NCBI GenBank assembly: GCA_017612805.1
Contig: JAGAFD010000003.1
Location: 96,883 to 160,882, forward strand
Direction of reading: 5' to 3'
Length of the DNA stretch: 64,000 nt
Origin: Bacilli bacterium
GTDB lineage: Bacteria > Bacillota_I > Bacilli_A > RF39 > UBA660
Shown here: piece by piece, positions 42,608 to 51,073 of the stretch
Numbering within the stretch: position 1 is the first letter of the stretch
Layout: each line of letters opens with the position of its first letter
The notes under the pieces: generated by a model
The model's database searches: none
What the model saw: only the letters and a program-made list of their open reading frames with translations
Told to the model about the DNA's origin: nothing
Made by a program: the position numbers and the translations under genes

Positions 42608-43526
42608 TTTTTTTACAACTCAAGAACAAAGAGATGAAGAAGCAAAAGAACATATTGAAGAAATTGATATTTCATTAATTGATAATTTTAAAGATCATCC
42701 TTTTAAGGTAATCGATAATGATGACATGAAATCATTAAAAGAAAGCATTAAAGTAAGTGGTGTATTATCTCCAGTTATTGTAAGAGAAAAAGAAGATGGA
42801 AGATATGAAATGATTTCAGGCCATAGAAGAAAATATGCTTGTGAATCACTAGGAATAGATAAGATAAAATGTATCATTAAAAATCTTTCTGATGATGAGG
42901 CAACAATATTTATGGTAGATAGTAATCTTCAAAGAGAAAAACTATTACCATCAGAAAAAGCATTTGCCTATAAGATGAAATATGAAGCTTTAAAACATCA
43001 AAGAAAAACTCCTGCGAACCAACATGACACAGAAGTGCGACAAGTTGGCGCAGTAGTTAGAAGTGATGATATTTTAGGTGAAGAACATGGTGATAGTGGA
43101 AGACAGGTTCAAAGATTTATTCGATTAACTTATCTTATTCCAGAATTGTTAAATATGGTAGATAATTCTGAATTGAAAGAAAGTCCATCTATAGCTTTAA
43201 CACCTGCAGTAGAACTATCATATTTAAAACCTGATGAGCAAAAATTATTAGTTGAATTTATCAATTATAATTTAGCTACACCAAGTCATGCACAAGCTAT
43301 TGAATTAAGAAATTTAAGTCAAAAGAAATTATTAGTTGAAGAAACTTTAGATAATGTTATGAATAGAGAAAAACCAAATCAAATTCTTCAATTTAAAATT
43401 AAAGAAGAAAAACTTTTTAAAGTTATTCCTAAAAATATTGAAAGAGATAAAGTAGAAGATTTTGTTTTAAAAGCATGTGAATATTATTCAAAACATATAC
43501 GACAAAAAGAAAGGGATTCAAGGTGA
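42558..43526 (+). CDS. parB: ParB-family partition/nuclease-domain protein
   Basis: 322 residues, AAAGGAGGT Shine-Dalgarno inside parA. ParB N-terminal domain: LSPVIVREKEDGRYEMISGHRRKYA-type stretch (about 70-95, with the GHRR motif) and VDSNLQREKLLPSEKAFAY (about 121-139), then an HTH region. CTP-dependent clamp loading is known for the family. Partner of ParA. Confidence -1.
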   Translation: MNEKKKQEIPMPFKFDDFFTTQEQRDEEAKEHIEEIDISLIDNFKDHPFKVIDNDDMKSLKESIKVSGVLSPVIVREKEDGRYEMISGHRRKYACESLGIDKIKCIIKNLSDDEATIFMVDSNLQREKLLPSEKAFAYKMKYEALKHQRKTPANQHDTEVRQVGAVVRSDDILGEEHGDSGRQVQRFIRLTYLIPELLNMVDNSELKESPSIALTPAVELSYLKPDEQKLLVEFINYNLATPSHAQAIELRNLSQKKLLVEETLDNVMNREKPNQILQFKIKEEKLFKVIPKNIERDKVEDFVLKACEYYSKHIRQKERDSR

Positions 43527-43563
43527 TGCTTATGACTTAAAGGTAATAATACCCAAATCGCAC

Positions 43564-43599
43564 ACTTGCATACTATTTTTTTATAAATATAATGCAAGT
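43564..43599 (+). promoter_or_regulatory. Promoter inside an 8-bp inverted repeat
   Basis: ACTTGCAT (43564-43571) and ATGCAAGT (43592-43599). The left arm contains the -35 TTGCAT (43566-43571) and the right arm overlaps the -10 TATAAT (43588-43593), 16-nt spacer. Looks like a dimeric repressor operator controlling the next genes. Confidence -1.
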
Positions 43600-43616
43600 T
43601 AGAAAGGGTGATTCTA

Positions 43617-44210
43617 ATGAAAAAGAGAATTATTATAGCTATTATGCTTATAGTTTCAATAATAGTTGGTAGTGTTTGTGTTTATAATAAGGTGAGCAAA
43701 CAAAAAATAGAAACTAATAATATTGTTAATAAAAAAAATATAGAAGAAATAAAATCTGATTTGATTGAAGATGAAAACGATAAAAATGATATAGAAACTA
43801 CTGTTTCAAATAATGATGAAGAAAAACAAAGTGAAGTTATAATAGAAGAATCTAAACCATCTAATAAAAAATCAGATCATAATCCGACCAGTAATTCTAA
43901 CAATAATAATCAAGTTGTAGAAAATAAAACTCCTGTTGTATCTCAACCTGTTCAAAATACAGAACCTGTTGTTGAAAATCCAACTCCGCCAACTCCTGCA
44001 GCTCCAAGCTGTACACCTAAGAAATTTATTAATAGTTGGTTTGCTGGAGAATTTAGATCACAACAAGCATGTCTTGATGCAGGAGAAAAATACATGTTTG
44101 ATTATAGTGTAAGTTGTCCGTATTTGGATGATGATTGTGGAACTACTTATTGGATGCTACAACTAATTGATAGAAATGGCAATATAGTTGATTATCATAC
44201 TTTAAATTAA
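43617..44210 (+). CDS. Secreted or membrane-anchored protein of the element
   Basis: 197 residues from ATG 43617 (AAAGGGTGAT site). One N-terminal membrane segment (about 5-22), a low-complexity Asn/Glu/Lys linker, a proline-rich spacer (NPTPPTPAAP, about 120-130) and a compact C-terminal domain with four Cys (about 133-185), probably disulfide-bonded outside the cell. Possibly exclusion or cell contact; inference only. Confidence -1.
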   Translation: MKKRIIIAIMLIVSIIVGSVCVYNKVSKQKIETNNIVNKKNIEEIKSDLIEDENDKNDIETTVSNNDEEKQSEVIIEESKPSNKKSDHNPTSNSNNNNQVVENKTPVVSQPVQNTEPVVENPTPPTPAAPSCTPKKFINSWFAGEFRSQQACLDAGEKYMFDYSVSCPYLDDDCGTTYWMLQLIDRNGNIVDYHTLN

Positions 44211-44231
44211 TACTCGTAAGAGTATTTTTTT
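44209..44231 (+). terminator. Rho-independent terminator
   Basis: AATACTC/GAGTATT stem 44209-44215 with 44220-44226 and T-run; overlaps the stop codon of the secreted protein. Confidence -1.
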
Positions 44232-44257
44232 ATGCAAATTTATAGGAGGTTTATTAT

Positions 44258-47029
44258 ATGAAAAAAATTATTAAAACATTTCTTTTTTTATTGATAGCAT
44301 TAGTTGCAACTCCAAAAATGAATGTTAAAGCTGCAACATATACTGATGTTATTAATGATGGAGGCAATTGGATCGCTAATAACTATGTAGTAAAAGAACA
44401 TGGTTCAACTAGAAAATACCAACAAATGAATGTAATTACTCGTAGAAGTGATGGACATTTTGTGTATTGTGTTCAACCTGGTGTTCCAATTGAAGAAAGA
44501 CCTATTACTGGATATGATTCAGATTGGGCTATTGTTTCTAATATGACTCAAGCACAATGGAATCGTGTATCTCAATTAGCATATTATGGTTATGGTTATC
44601 AAGATGCATCTCATGATCATACTGATATAAAATGGTATGTAATAACTCAATTTATGATCTGGCATAGTGTACCTACAGAATATGATATTTATTTTACTGA
44701 TACATTAAATGGTAATAGAATTACTAAATACACATCTGAAATGCAAGAAATGGAAAATTTACTTGCGCAACACCATAAAGTACCAAGTTTTAATCAAACT
44801 AATTCTTCTATGTTTATTGGAGAAACTAAAACATTTAATGATACAAATGGTGTGTTAAGTAATGGTTATATAATTAAATCATTTAATGGTGGCTCAGCTG
44901 CTATTAATGGAAATTCATTAAACATTACTGCAAATAAAGTTGGAATTTTTGAAGTTGTATTATCTAAAAATAATAATAGATATGGAACAGCTCCAATTAT
45001 ATATGTTGATCCATCTTCTCAAAATGTATTTTCAAGAGGTGATATTGATCCAACTTATGCAAAATTAAATCTTGAAATAAAAGGTGGAACTATAACTGCA
45101 CATAAAACTGATGCTGATACTATGGAACAAAAACCACAAGGAGAAGCAACACTAGGAGGAGCAGTTTATGATATTTATAGAGAATCTGATAATTTAAAAG
45201 TAGGAACCATTACTACTGATAAAGACGGAAATATAACAAGTGATTATTTACCAAGTTTAGGAAGATTCTATTTAAAAGAAACAAAACCATCAACTGGTTA
45301 TGAATTAGATTCTACTAAGTATTATTTTGAAATTACAACTGAAAATTTATTTCCAGAAATATCAGTTTATGAAAGAGTTATAACTCGTACTTTTGATATT
45401 ACAAAGGTATATGCAAATGAAAAAACTGGTATTATGACTCCTGAATCAAATATTAAATTTGGTTTTTATAATAATAAAGGTGAGTTATATAAAGAAGCTA
45501 CTACTGGTAGTGATGGAAATATTAAAGTTAAACTACCATATGGAACTTATACAGTAAAACAATTGACAACAACACAAGACCACGAAAAGGTTGAAGACTT
45601 TACTGTTGAAGTAAAAGAATCAGGTGATGATGTAAAACTTGTATTAGCAAATGCAGAAATCGTTGCTAAATTAAGAGTAGTTAAAATAGATTCAGAAACA
45701 AAAGAAGTGATTAAAAGAAGTCATATTAAATTCAAAATTTTTGATGTGAAAAATAATGAATATGTATGTCAAACAATTACTTATCCTAATAAACAAACAA
45801 TTTGTGAATGGGAAACTGATGAGAATGGTGAATTTACTACTGCTTATCCATTACATAGTGGAACATATAAATTAGAAGAAGTAGATCAAGCTATTGATGG
45901 TTATTTATGGAATAATCAATCACATGAATTTACTATTGGAGAAGATTCAATATTAAGAACTGATTCTGAATATGGAATTATATTTGATACAGAATTTGAA
46001 AATATGCCAGTTAAAGGTGAAGTTAATATAATTAAAACTGGTGAAGTCGCAATACTAACTGAAGATGGTTTTGTATTTGATTCTCAATCTTTAAAAGGAG
46101 TTAAATTTGGTTTATTTGCTGCTGAAGATATTAAATGGAATGATAAAGTAGTAACTGAAAAAGGAACTAAAGTAGCAGAAGGAACTACTGATAAAGACGG
46201 AAAAATAAAATTTGATAAATTGGTTTTAGGAAAATATTATATTCAAGAAATTGAAACATTAGATAATTATATATTAGATGAAAATAAATATGAATTTGAA
46301 CTAAAATATAAAGATCAATATACTCCAGTTATTGTATATTCAAAAGCAATTTTAAATATATTAAAGACTGGTAAATTGGAATTTACAAAAACTGATTTTT
46401 CAGAATCAAAAACATTACCAAATACAACAATTGAAATTTATACAGAAAATGATGAATTAGTTTTCACTGGTAAAACTGATAAAGATGGAAAAATTATTAT
46501 AGAAAGATTACCACAAGGTAAGTATTATATTATCGAAAAAGAAGCTCCAGAAGGTTATAAATTAAATGAAGAAAAAATGCCTTTTGAAGTTAAAGAAAAC
46601 GGTGAAGTTATAAAAGCAACAATGAAAGATGAAGATATTACAGGTACTTTGGAATTTACAAAAGTTGATTTTTCTACTGAGCAACCACTACCTAATACCT
46701 TAATCGAAATATATAACGCTGAAACTGATGAATTAATATTCTCAGGAAGAACAGATGATAAAGGTATGATTGTAATAGATAAAATTAAATATGGTAAATA
46801 TTACATAATTGAAAAAGAAGCTCCAGAAGGTTATCAATTAAATAATGAAAAGATGTTTTTTGAAATAACTGAAGATGGACAAGTAGTTAAATCAGTTATG
46901 AAGGATGAAATAATTGAAGTTCCTAATACTGATAAAAACGAAACAAAAGAGCTTATCGTTGGTGGTGTTATTTTAATTCTATTAGGTGCAGGTGCTGTTG
47001 TATATGCAAGAAAAAAAAGAAAAAAATAA
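44258..47029 (+). CDS. Thioester-domain adhesin with SpaA repeats and VPNTD sorting signal
   Basis: 923 residues. Signal peptide (1-26), then a thioester domain: Cys71 in VYCVQPG and Gln131 in TQFMIW, the pair known to form an internal thioester that binds host or neighbour surfaces covalently. Then several SpaA/Cna-B domains; the last two are near repeats, each with EFTK..DF (Lys) and YYIIEKEAPEGY (Glu) suited to isopeptide bonds. C-terminus: VPNTD, membrane helix, RKKRKK, a sortase signal with Asp instead of Gly. AGGAGG site. The element's own sortase overlaps the 3' end. Confidence -1.
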   Translation: MKKIIKTFLFLLIALVATPKMNVKAATYTDVINDGGNWIANNYVVKEHGSTRKYQQMNVITRRSDGHFVYCVQPGVPIEERPITGYDSDWAIVSNMTQAQWNRVSQLAYYGYGYQDASHDHTDIKWYVITQFMIWHSVPTEYDIYFTDTLNGNRITKYTSEMQEMENLLAQHHKVPSFNQTNSSMFIGETKTFNDTNGVLSNGYIIKSFNGGSAAINGNSLNITANKVGIFEVVLSKNNNRYGTAPIIYVDPSSQNVFSRGDIDPTYAKLNLEIKGGTITAHKTDADTMEQKPQGEATLGGAVYDIYRESDNLKVGTITTDKDGNITSDYLPSLGRFYLKETKPSTGYELDSTKYYFEITTENLFPEISVYERVITRTFDITKVYANEKTGIMTPESNIKFGFYNNKGELYKEATTGSDGNIKVKLPYGTYTVKQLTTTQDHEKVEDFTVEVKESGDDVKLVLANAEIVAKLRVVKIDSETKEVIKRSHIKFKIFDVKNNEYVCQTITYPNKQTICEWETDENGEFTTAYPLHSGTYKLEEVDQAIDGYLWNNQSHEFTIGEDSILRTDSEYGIIFDTEFENMPVKGEVNIIKTGEVAILTEDGFVFDSQSLKGVKFGLFAAEDIKWNDKVVTEKGTKVAEGTTDKDGKIKFDKLVLGKYYIQEIETLDNYILDENKYEFELKYKDQYTPVIVYSKAILNILKTGKLEFTKTDFSESKTLPNTTIEIYTENDELVFTGKTDKDGKIIIERLPQGKYYIIEKEAPEGYKLNEEKMPFEVKENGEVIKATMKDEDITGTLEFTKVDFSTEQPLPNTLIEIYNAETDELIFSGRTDDKGMIVIDKIKYGKYYIIEKEAPEGYQLNNEKMFFEITEDGQVVKSVMKDEIIEVPNTDKNETKELIVGGVILILLGAGAVVYARKKRKK

Positions 47030-47630
47030 AAGCTGGTTATTTTTAACTGGCTTTTTACTTTTATTCTTAGGAATAGGTGCAATTACTTATTATGTAGTAT
47101 TAAACAAGAGACTAGATAATCAAGAACAAAATGCATTAAAAGATTTTTATATTAAAGAACAAGAAATTATTGAAGATGATAAAAAGGATGAAGAACCCCA
47201 AAATGAAGAAGTGAAAGAGCAAAAGAAAATAGAATATATTGCTGTACTTAAAATCCCTAAAATTAATTTAGAAAGAGGTTTAGTAAATCCTAATAGTTAT
47301 TTAAATAATATAGAATACAATGTTCAAATATTAAAAAATTCTGCTATGCCAGATCAAGAAAAAGGTAATGTAATGTTAGCTGCTCATTCTGGAAATGCAA
47401 GAGTTTCTTATTTTAGATATTTATATAAATTATCTATTGATGATGAAGTGATTATTGATTATAAAGGGCATACTTATACATACAAAGTAGTAAGCATTTA
47501 TGATGTAGATAAAACAGGAAAAGCACAAATATATAGAAATAAAAATACTAACACCTTAACATTAGTTACTTGCAGACATAACACTAATAAACAAATTATT
47601 GTTATATGTGAACTAGCTAATACCAATTGA
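47004..47630 (+). CDS. Sortase paired with the element's adhesin
   Basis: 208 residues from ATG 47004, overlapping the adhesin gene by 26 nt, so the two are coupled. Single N-terminal anchor (about 9-32), acidic linker, then the sortase core: catalytic His in LAAHSGN (about 125-131) and Cys in TLVTCR (about 188-193). The usual Arg before the last strand is Gln (NKQIIV); the Arg right after Cys might serve instead. Probably attaches the VPNTD protein. Confidence -1.
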   Translation: MQEKKEKNKSWLFLTGFLLLFLGIGAITYYVVLNKRLDNQEQNALKDFYIKEQEIIEDDKKDEEPQNEEVKEQKKIEYIAVLKIPKINLERGLVNPNSYLNNIEYNVQILKNSAMPDQEKGNVMLAAHSGNARVSYFRYLYKLSIDDEVIIDYKGHTYTYKVVSIYDVDKTGKAQIYRNKNTNTLTLVTCRHNTNKQIIVICELANTN

Positions 47631-47653
47631 TATAAATTGAAAGAGTGGTGAGT

Positions 47654-47917
47654 ATGAATATTGAAAAAGTAATTAAAGAAAGATTTAAAGTTTTTGAAAA
47701 ACTGACTACTACAGGTTATAACACCGATAGTAAAATTATTAATTTAAAGGTTGAAGAATTACTTCAGCAACCTAATTTCAATAGAAGTGAATTAGTTATA
47801 GCAGTTGGAATTAAAAACGCACTTGCTAATAAAAAACTAGTCACTTTTTTATGTGGAATTGAAGACAATGAAGTAAAAAAGAATACAAGTATAAGAAAGG
47901 AAAATAATTATGAATAG
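47654..47917 (+). CDS. Small hypothetical protein of the element
   Basis: 87 residues from ATG 47654 (GTGGTGAGT site). Helical, no known domain. First of a tightly packed series (overlaps or 1-2 nt gaps) that ends with ssb and DUF3848. Confidence -1.
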   Translation: MNIEKVIKERFKVFEKLTTTGYNTDSKIINLKVEELLQQPNFNRSELVIAVGIKNALANKKLVTFLCGIEDNEVKKNTSIRKENNYE

Positions 47918-48173
47918 TGAATTTAAAAATGAAATTTTAATAGATGGTTATCTATATGACAGAGATTTAGAAAACAAAAGTTTTCAAATTAAAAACAATG
48001 AAGAAATCATTGAATTTAAATATAATGAAGATTTTAAAGAAAGTAATTTAGAAGAATTACAAGGAAATGAATTAATAAGAATTAAAGGTTCATTTGATCA
48101 AAATGAAGATGGAATTTTCTATTTAGCTAAAGACATGTTAGTTTTACCACAATTCTCAAAAGGAGATATGTAA
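47910..48173 (+). CDS. Small OB-like hypothetical protein
   Basis: 87 residues, strand-rich and acidic, with an ELIRIKGSF turn reminiscent of OB folds. Its position just before ssb would fit nucleic-acid handling. Overlaps the previous gene by 8 nt. Confidence -1.
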   Translation: MNSEFKNEILIDGYLYDRDLENKSFQIKNNEEIIEFKYNEDFKESNLEELQGNELIRIKGSFDQNEDGIFYLAKDMLVLPQFSKGDM

Positions 48174-48174
48174 T

Positions 48175-48489
48175 ATGAATGGACAAGTAAGAGTTACATT
48201 TATAAAAGATGATTTTAATAAAATTGTAGAATTAACTAACATTTCAATTCAAAACACATTAGAAGAAGAAAATAAAGAAGCTAAAAAATTCTTAAATAAG
48301 ATTATGACTTATTCATTCATAAAAGATGAAAAAGTAACAATGAATCTATATCCATCTGAAGCAAGATTTTTAATAAATATTTTAAATAAAAACATTGCTG
48401 AAATTGAAATATCAAATGATTGGATGGAAGAATTAAAACTAAAAAAAGAAGAATATAAAAAAAGTAAGGAAGGTGAATTAAATGCTTAA
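48175..48489 (+). CDS. Small hypothetical protein
   Basis: 104 residues, helical with a charged C-terminus. No recognised domain. Overlaps ssb by 8 nt. Confidence -1.
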   Translation: MNGQVRVTFIKDDFNKIVELTNISIQNTLEEENKEAKKFLNKIMTYSFIKDEKVTMNLYPSEARFLINILNKNIAEIEISNDWMEELKLKKEEYKKSKEGELNA

Positions 48490-48826
48490 TCAAGTAGTAA
48501 TGGTTGGAAGATTAACTAAAGATCCAGAAGTTATTGAAACAGAAAATGGTAATAAAGTTTCAAATATAGCTATTGCTGTTCCTAGAAGTTTCAAGAATGA
48601 AGAAGGAGTTTATGAAACAGATTTTATTGAAGTAACAATGTGGAATGGTATTGCAGAAAATACTGCTGCATATTGTCATAAAGGTGATATAGTTGGAGTA
48701 AAAGGAAGAATCCAAGTTGATAACTATGAAAAAGATGGAGAAAAGAAATCAGTACAAAAAGTAATTGCTGAAAAATTAACATTCTTATCTTCAAAGGCAA
48801 AATCGGAACCAGAACCAGCATTATAA
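48482..48826 (+). CDS. ssb: Single-stranded DNA-binding protein
   Basis: 114 residues. OB fold typical of SSB: MLNQVVMVGRLTKDPEV start, ETDFIEVTMWNGIAEN, YCHKGDIVGVKGRIQVDNY. The tail is short and ends EPEPAL rather than the DDDLPF-like tip that recruits host proteins. It protects the transferred strand during conjugation. Confidence -1.
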   Translation: MLNQVVMVGRLTKDPEVIETENGNKVSNIAIAVPRSFKNEEGVYETDFIEVTMWNGIAENTAAYCHKGDIVGVKGRIQVDNYEKDGEKKSVQKVIAEKLTFLSSKAKSEPEPAL

Positions 48827-48828
48827 TT

Positions 48829-49179
48829 ATGAAAGAAGAACAATTAAGAAATAAGTTATGGGATATTGTTACTAAAGAATTTGATGAATTTAAGAAAGAA
48901 CAATTACAAAATTCAAAGGAAGAAATATTTGAAAATGCATATAAAATTTCTACATTAAGTGATTTTGTAGATATGTGTGATCCTGATTGTGGTTGCTTAA
49001 AACTAGATGAAGTCAAAGCTTTAATAAAAGAAAAATATCCTGCTCATACTTTATATAACTTTTATATGAAGAGTGATGCTGGTGGAATAAGTGATTTATA
49101 TGAGTCAATTTGGTATAGATTAAATGACTTAGCCAACAGAAATAATAATATTAAAAATAAAAACAATTTAGAAAGATAA
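48829..49179 (+). CDS. DUF3848-like protein
   Basis: 116 residues. LWDIVTKEFDEFKKEQLQ followed by EIFENAYKI matches the DUF3848 pattern found in Tn1549-type elements. C-terminal part has DPDCGCLKLDE. Role unknown. It starts 2 nt after ssb. Confidence -1.
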   Translation: MKEEQLRNKLWDIVTKEFDEFKKEQLQNSKEEIFENAYKISTLSDFVDMCDPDCGCLKLDEVKALIKEKYPAHTLYNFYMKSDAGGISDLYESIWYRLNDLANRNNNIKNKNNLER

Positions 49180-49183
49180 TTAT

Positions 49184-49206
49184 AGAGCCATTTATTGGCT
49201 CTTTTA
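49184..49206 (+). terminator. Rho-independent terminator
   Basis: AGAGCCA/TGGCTCT stem 49184-49190 with 49196-49202, 5-nt loop, T-rich tail. Closes the ssb operon just before the candidate oriT. Confidence -1.
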
Positions 49207-49219
49207 TTTAGCAAGCATT

Positions 49220-49275
49220 GGAAAGTTCCTCCCACAAGGCACTTTCCTCGTATTATGGGGAAATCCCCAATCCCC
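49220..49275 (+). other. Candidate origin of transfer (oriT)
   Basis: A GC-richer island in AT-rich surroundings, directly before the mobilisation genes. GGAAAGT (49220-49226) pairs with ACTTTCC (49241-49247) over a 14-nt loop containing CTCCCACAAGG; TGGGG (49256-49260) pairs with CCCCA (49265-49269), followed by a further ATCCCC. Inverted repeats beside a unique stretch upstream of mobC/relaxase are usual for oriT. The nick site was not identified. Confidence -1.
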
Positions 49276-49300
49276 TGAATAATTGAATGGAGGTATAAAT

Positions 49301-49447
49301 ATGATTGAGTTATTATTCTTTTTACTAGGATTAATTATCGGTCTATTATCTGGAATAACTTTTATATGTTTGTATTTTGTTAAAAGTGTTTCTGGTAATA
49401 GTATTATAGAATTGCCTAGTATAAAAAATGAGAAGAAAAACAATTAA
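49301..49447 (+). CDS. Small single-span membrane peptide
   Basis: 48 residues, ATG 49301 with a GGAGGT site. One membrane helix (about 3-27) and a short basic tail. Lies between oriT and the mobC-like gene, overlapping the latter by 20 nt. Function unknown. Confidence -1.
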   Translation: MIELLFFLLGLIIGLLSGITFICLYFVKSVSGNSIIELPSIKNEKKNN

Positions 49448-49739
49448 AAAAAATTTTTGGTTTAGTTATGATGAAGACAAGCAATTAAAATACTTGTCTT
49501 CTATTCTAAATCTTAGTGAATCAAATACTATAAGAAAACTATTATATGAAACACAAGTTAAAGAGTGTCCACCAAAAGAATTTTATGAAGCAATTGATAA
49601 AATAAATAAAATTGGTATTAACATAAATCAATTAGCAAAAATTGCAAATTCAACTGGAATTATTTACGAAGATAAACTTAACCAACAATTTAATGAATTA
49701 GAAAAATTAAAGAATAGTATATATGAAAAATATATATAG
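49428..49739 (+). CDS. MobC-like relaxosome accessory protein
   Basis: 103 residues. N-terminal ribbon-helix-helix-like region (FWFSYDEDKQLKYLSS) and the INQLAKIAN motif (about 65-73) typical of MobC/NikA-type plasmid mobilisation proteins. Helps the relaxase melt and nick oriT. It ends 8 nt before the relaxase GTG candidates. Confidence -1.
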   Translation: MRRKTIKKNFWFSYDEDKQLKYLSSILNLSESNTIRKLLYETQVKECPPKEFYEAIDKINKIGININQLAKIANSTGIIYEDKLNQQFNELEKLKNSIYEKYI

Positions 49740-49747
49740 TTTTGAAA

Positions 49748-51073
49748 GTGGTGATATGTATAGCAGTTGTTAAAATATGGAAAGTAAAATCAAATTTGAA
49801 ACAAGTAGTAGATTATGCAGAAGATAATGAAAAAACAGATTTATCTAAATTTAAAGATTTGAAGGATTTAATGGATTATGCTATGAATGGTGATAAGACC
49901 GAAGAATCATTATATATATCAGGAATCAATTGTGATCCTAATAATGCAACTAATGAGATGATAAAAATTAAAAACAAGTTTGAAAAAAAAGATGGTATTT
50001 TAGCATGGCATGCATATCAATCTTTTAAAGAAGGAGAAGTTACTCCAGATGAAGCACATAAAATTGGTGTTGAGCTTGCTAATGAAATGTGGGGAGATAA
50101 GTTTCAAGTGGTAGTAACAACTCATTTGAATACTAAACATTTTCATAATCATTTTGTATTGAATTCTGTATCTTTTATTGATGGCAAAAAGTACAATGCC
50201 GATAGAAATTCATATGCAGAATTTAGAAGACTAAATGATCTTATATGTATGGAGCATGGAATTAGTTATTTAAAGGAACAAAAGACAAAAACTGGAATAA
50301 ATTATTTGAACTATCAAAATAGAGGAATAAAGTATTCTAATTATTATAAAAAAGCTAAAGAGGATTTAGATTTGTCTATTGCAAGAGCAAATACTTATGA
50401 TGAATTTAAAACTATATTAAATAATTTAGGTTATGAAATAACTGTTAGAGCAAATAAATTAAGTATAAGAGGAAAAGATTATAAAAGAAATATTAGAATT
50501 GAAAGATACTATGGTGAAGATTATTCAATTGATAATATTAAAAAACAAATTAAAGGATTATATCTACCAGAGAAGAAGACTTATTATAGGAATAGAAAAC
50601 CAATTAGCATTTTATCAATTTTATCAAAACCTAAATATAATAGTTTTTATTCTATGTATATCAGATATTGCAATATTTTAAATAATTATCCAAATTATAT
50701 CAAAAAAAATTATATTTCTAGCCAAATGAAAGAAGATATTAAAAAATTAGAACAGTTTAGTAATCAAGCTATTATGTTAGTTAATAATAATATTGAAACA
50801 GAAGAAAGATTTTTTGAGTTTTTAAATAGTAAGGTAAATGAATTAAGTAATCTTAAACAAAAAAGAGAAGATTTATGGAAAAAATATAAAACGGTTAATG
50901 AAAATGAACAAACCAAAATCAAAATTGAAATTAATAATATCTCTGAACAAATAAAAGAGGTAAGTAAAGAAGTAAAAATGTGTGAAGATATTAAGATTCG
51001 TAAAGAAGATATTAAAGAGAATCTTAAAAATATCGAAGATAAGGAGATGATGATCGATGAACACATCAGGTGA
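49748..51073 (+). CDS. Relaxase / mobilisation nuclease (MOBP, VirD2-like)
   Basis: About 441 residues. KIWKVKSNLKQVVDYAED at the front carries the likely catalytic Tyr; HLNTKHFHNHFVLNS (about 128-142) is the H-x-H metal motif of the relaxase fold. The C-terminal third is a coiled coil. The start is uncertain: TTG 49742, GTG 49748 and GTG 49751 are possible, but the GGTGAT Shine-Dalgarno (49751-49756) points to an ATA codon at 49760, where relatives begin with Met-Ala-Val. It cuts oriT and pilots the strand to the VirD4 protein. Confidence -1.
   Translation: MVICIAVVKIWKVKSNLKQVVDYAEDNEKTDLSKFKDLKDLMDYAMNGDKTEESLYISGINCDPNNATNEMIKIKNKFEKKDGILAWHAYQSFKEGEVTPDEAHKIGVELANEMWGDKFQVVVTTHLNTKHFHNHFVLNSVSFIDGKKYNADRNSYAEFRRLNDLICMEHGISYLKEQKTKTGINYLNYQNRGIKYSNYYKKAKEDLDLSIARANTYDEFKTILNNLGYEITVRANKLSIRGKDYKRNIRIERYYGEDYSIDNIKKQIKGLYLPEKKTYYRNRKPISILSILSKPKYNSFYSMYIRYCNILNNYPNYIKKNYISSQMKEDIKKLEQFSNQAIMLVNNNIETEERFFEFLNSKVNELSNLKQKREDLWKKYKTVNENEQTKIKIEINNISEQIKEVSKEVKMCEDIKIRKEDIKENLKNIEDKEMMIDEHIR

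Noticed and set aside
46834..47082. Minus-strand frame across the adhesin/sortase junction
   Set aside because: No Shine-Dalgarno or promoter, and it mirrors the Lys/Glu-rich coding of two well-supported plus-strand genes.
48624..49016. Minus-strand frame over ssb and the DUF3848 gene
   Set aside because: Antisense to two recognised genes, no start signal.
49204..49443. Minus-strand frame over the candidate oriT
   Set aside because: No Shine-Dalgarno; overlaps the palindromes and the small plus-strand membrane peptide that has a GGAGGT site.
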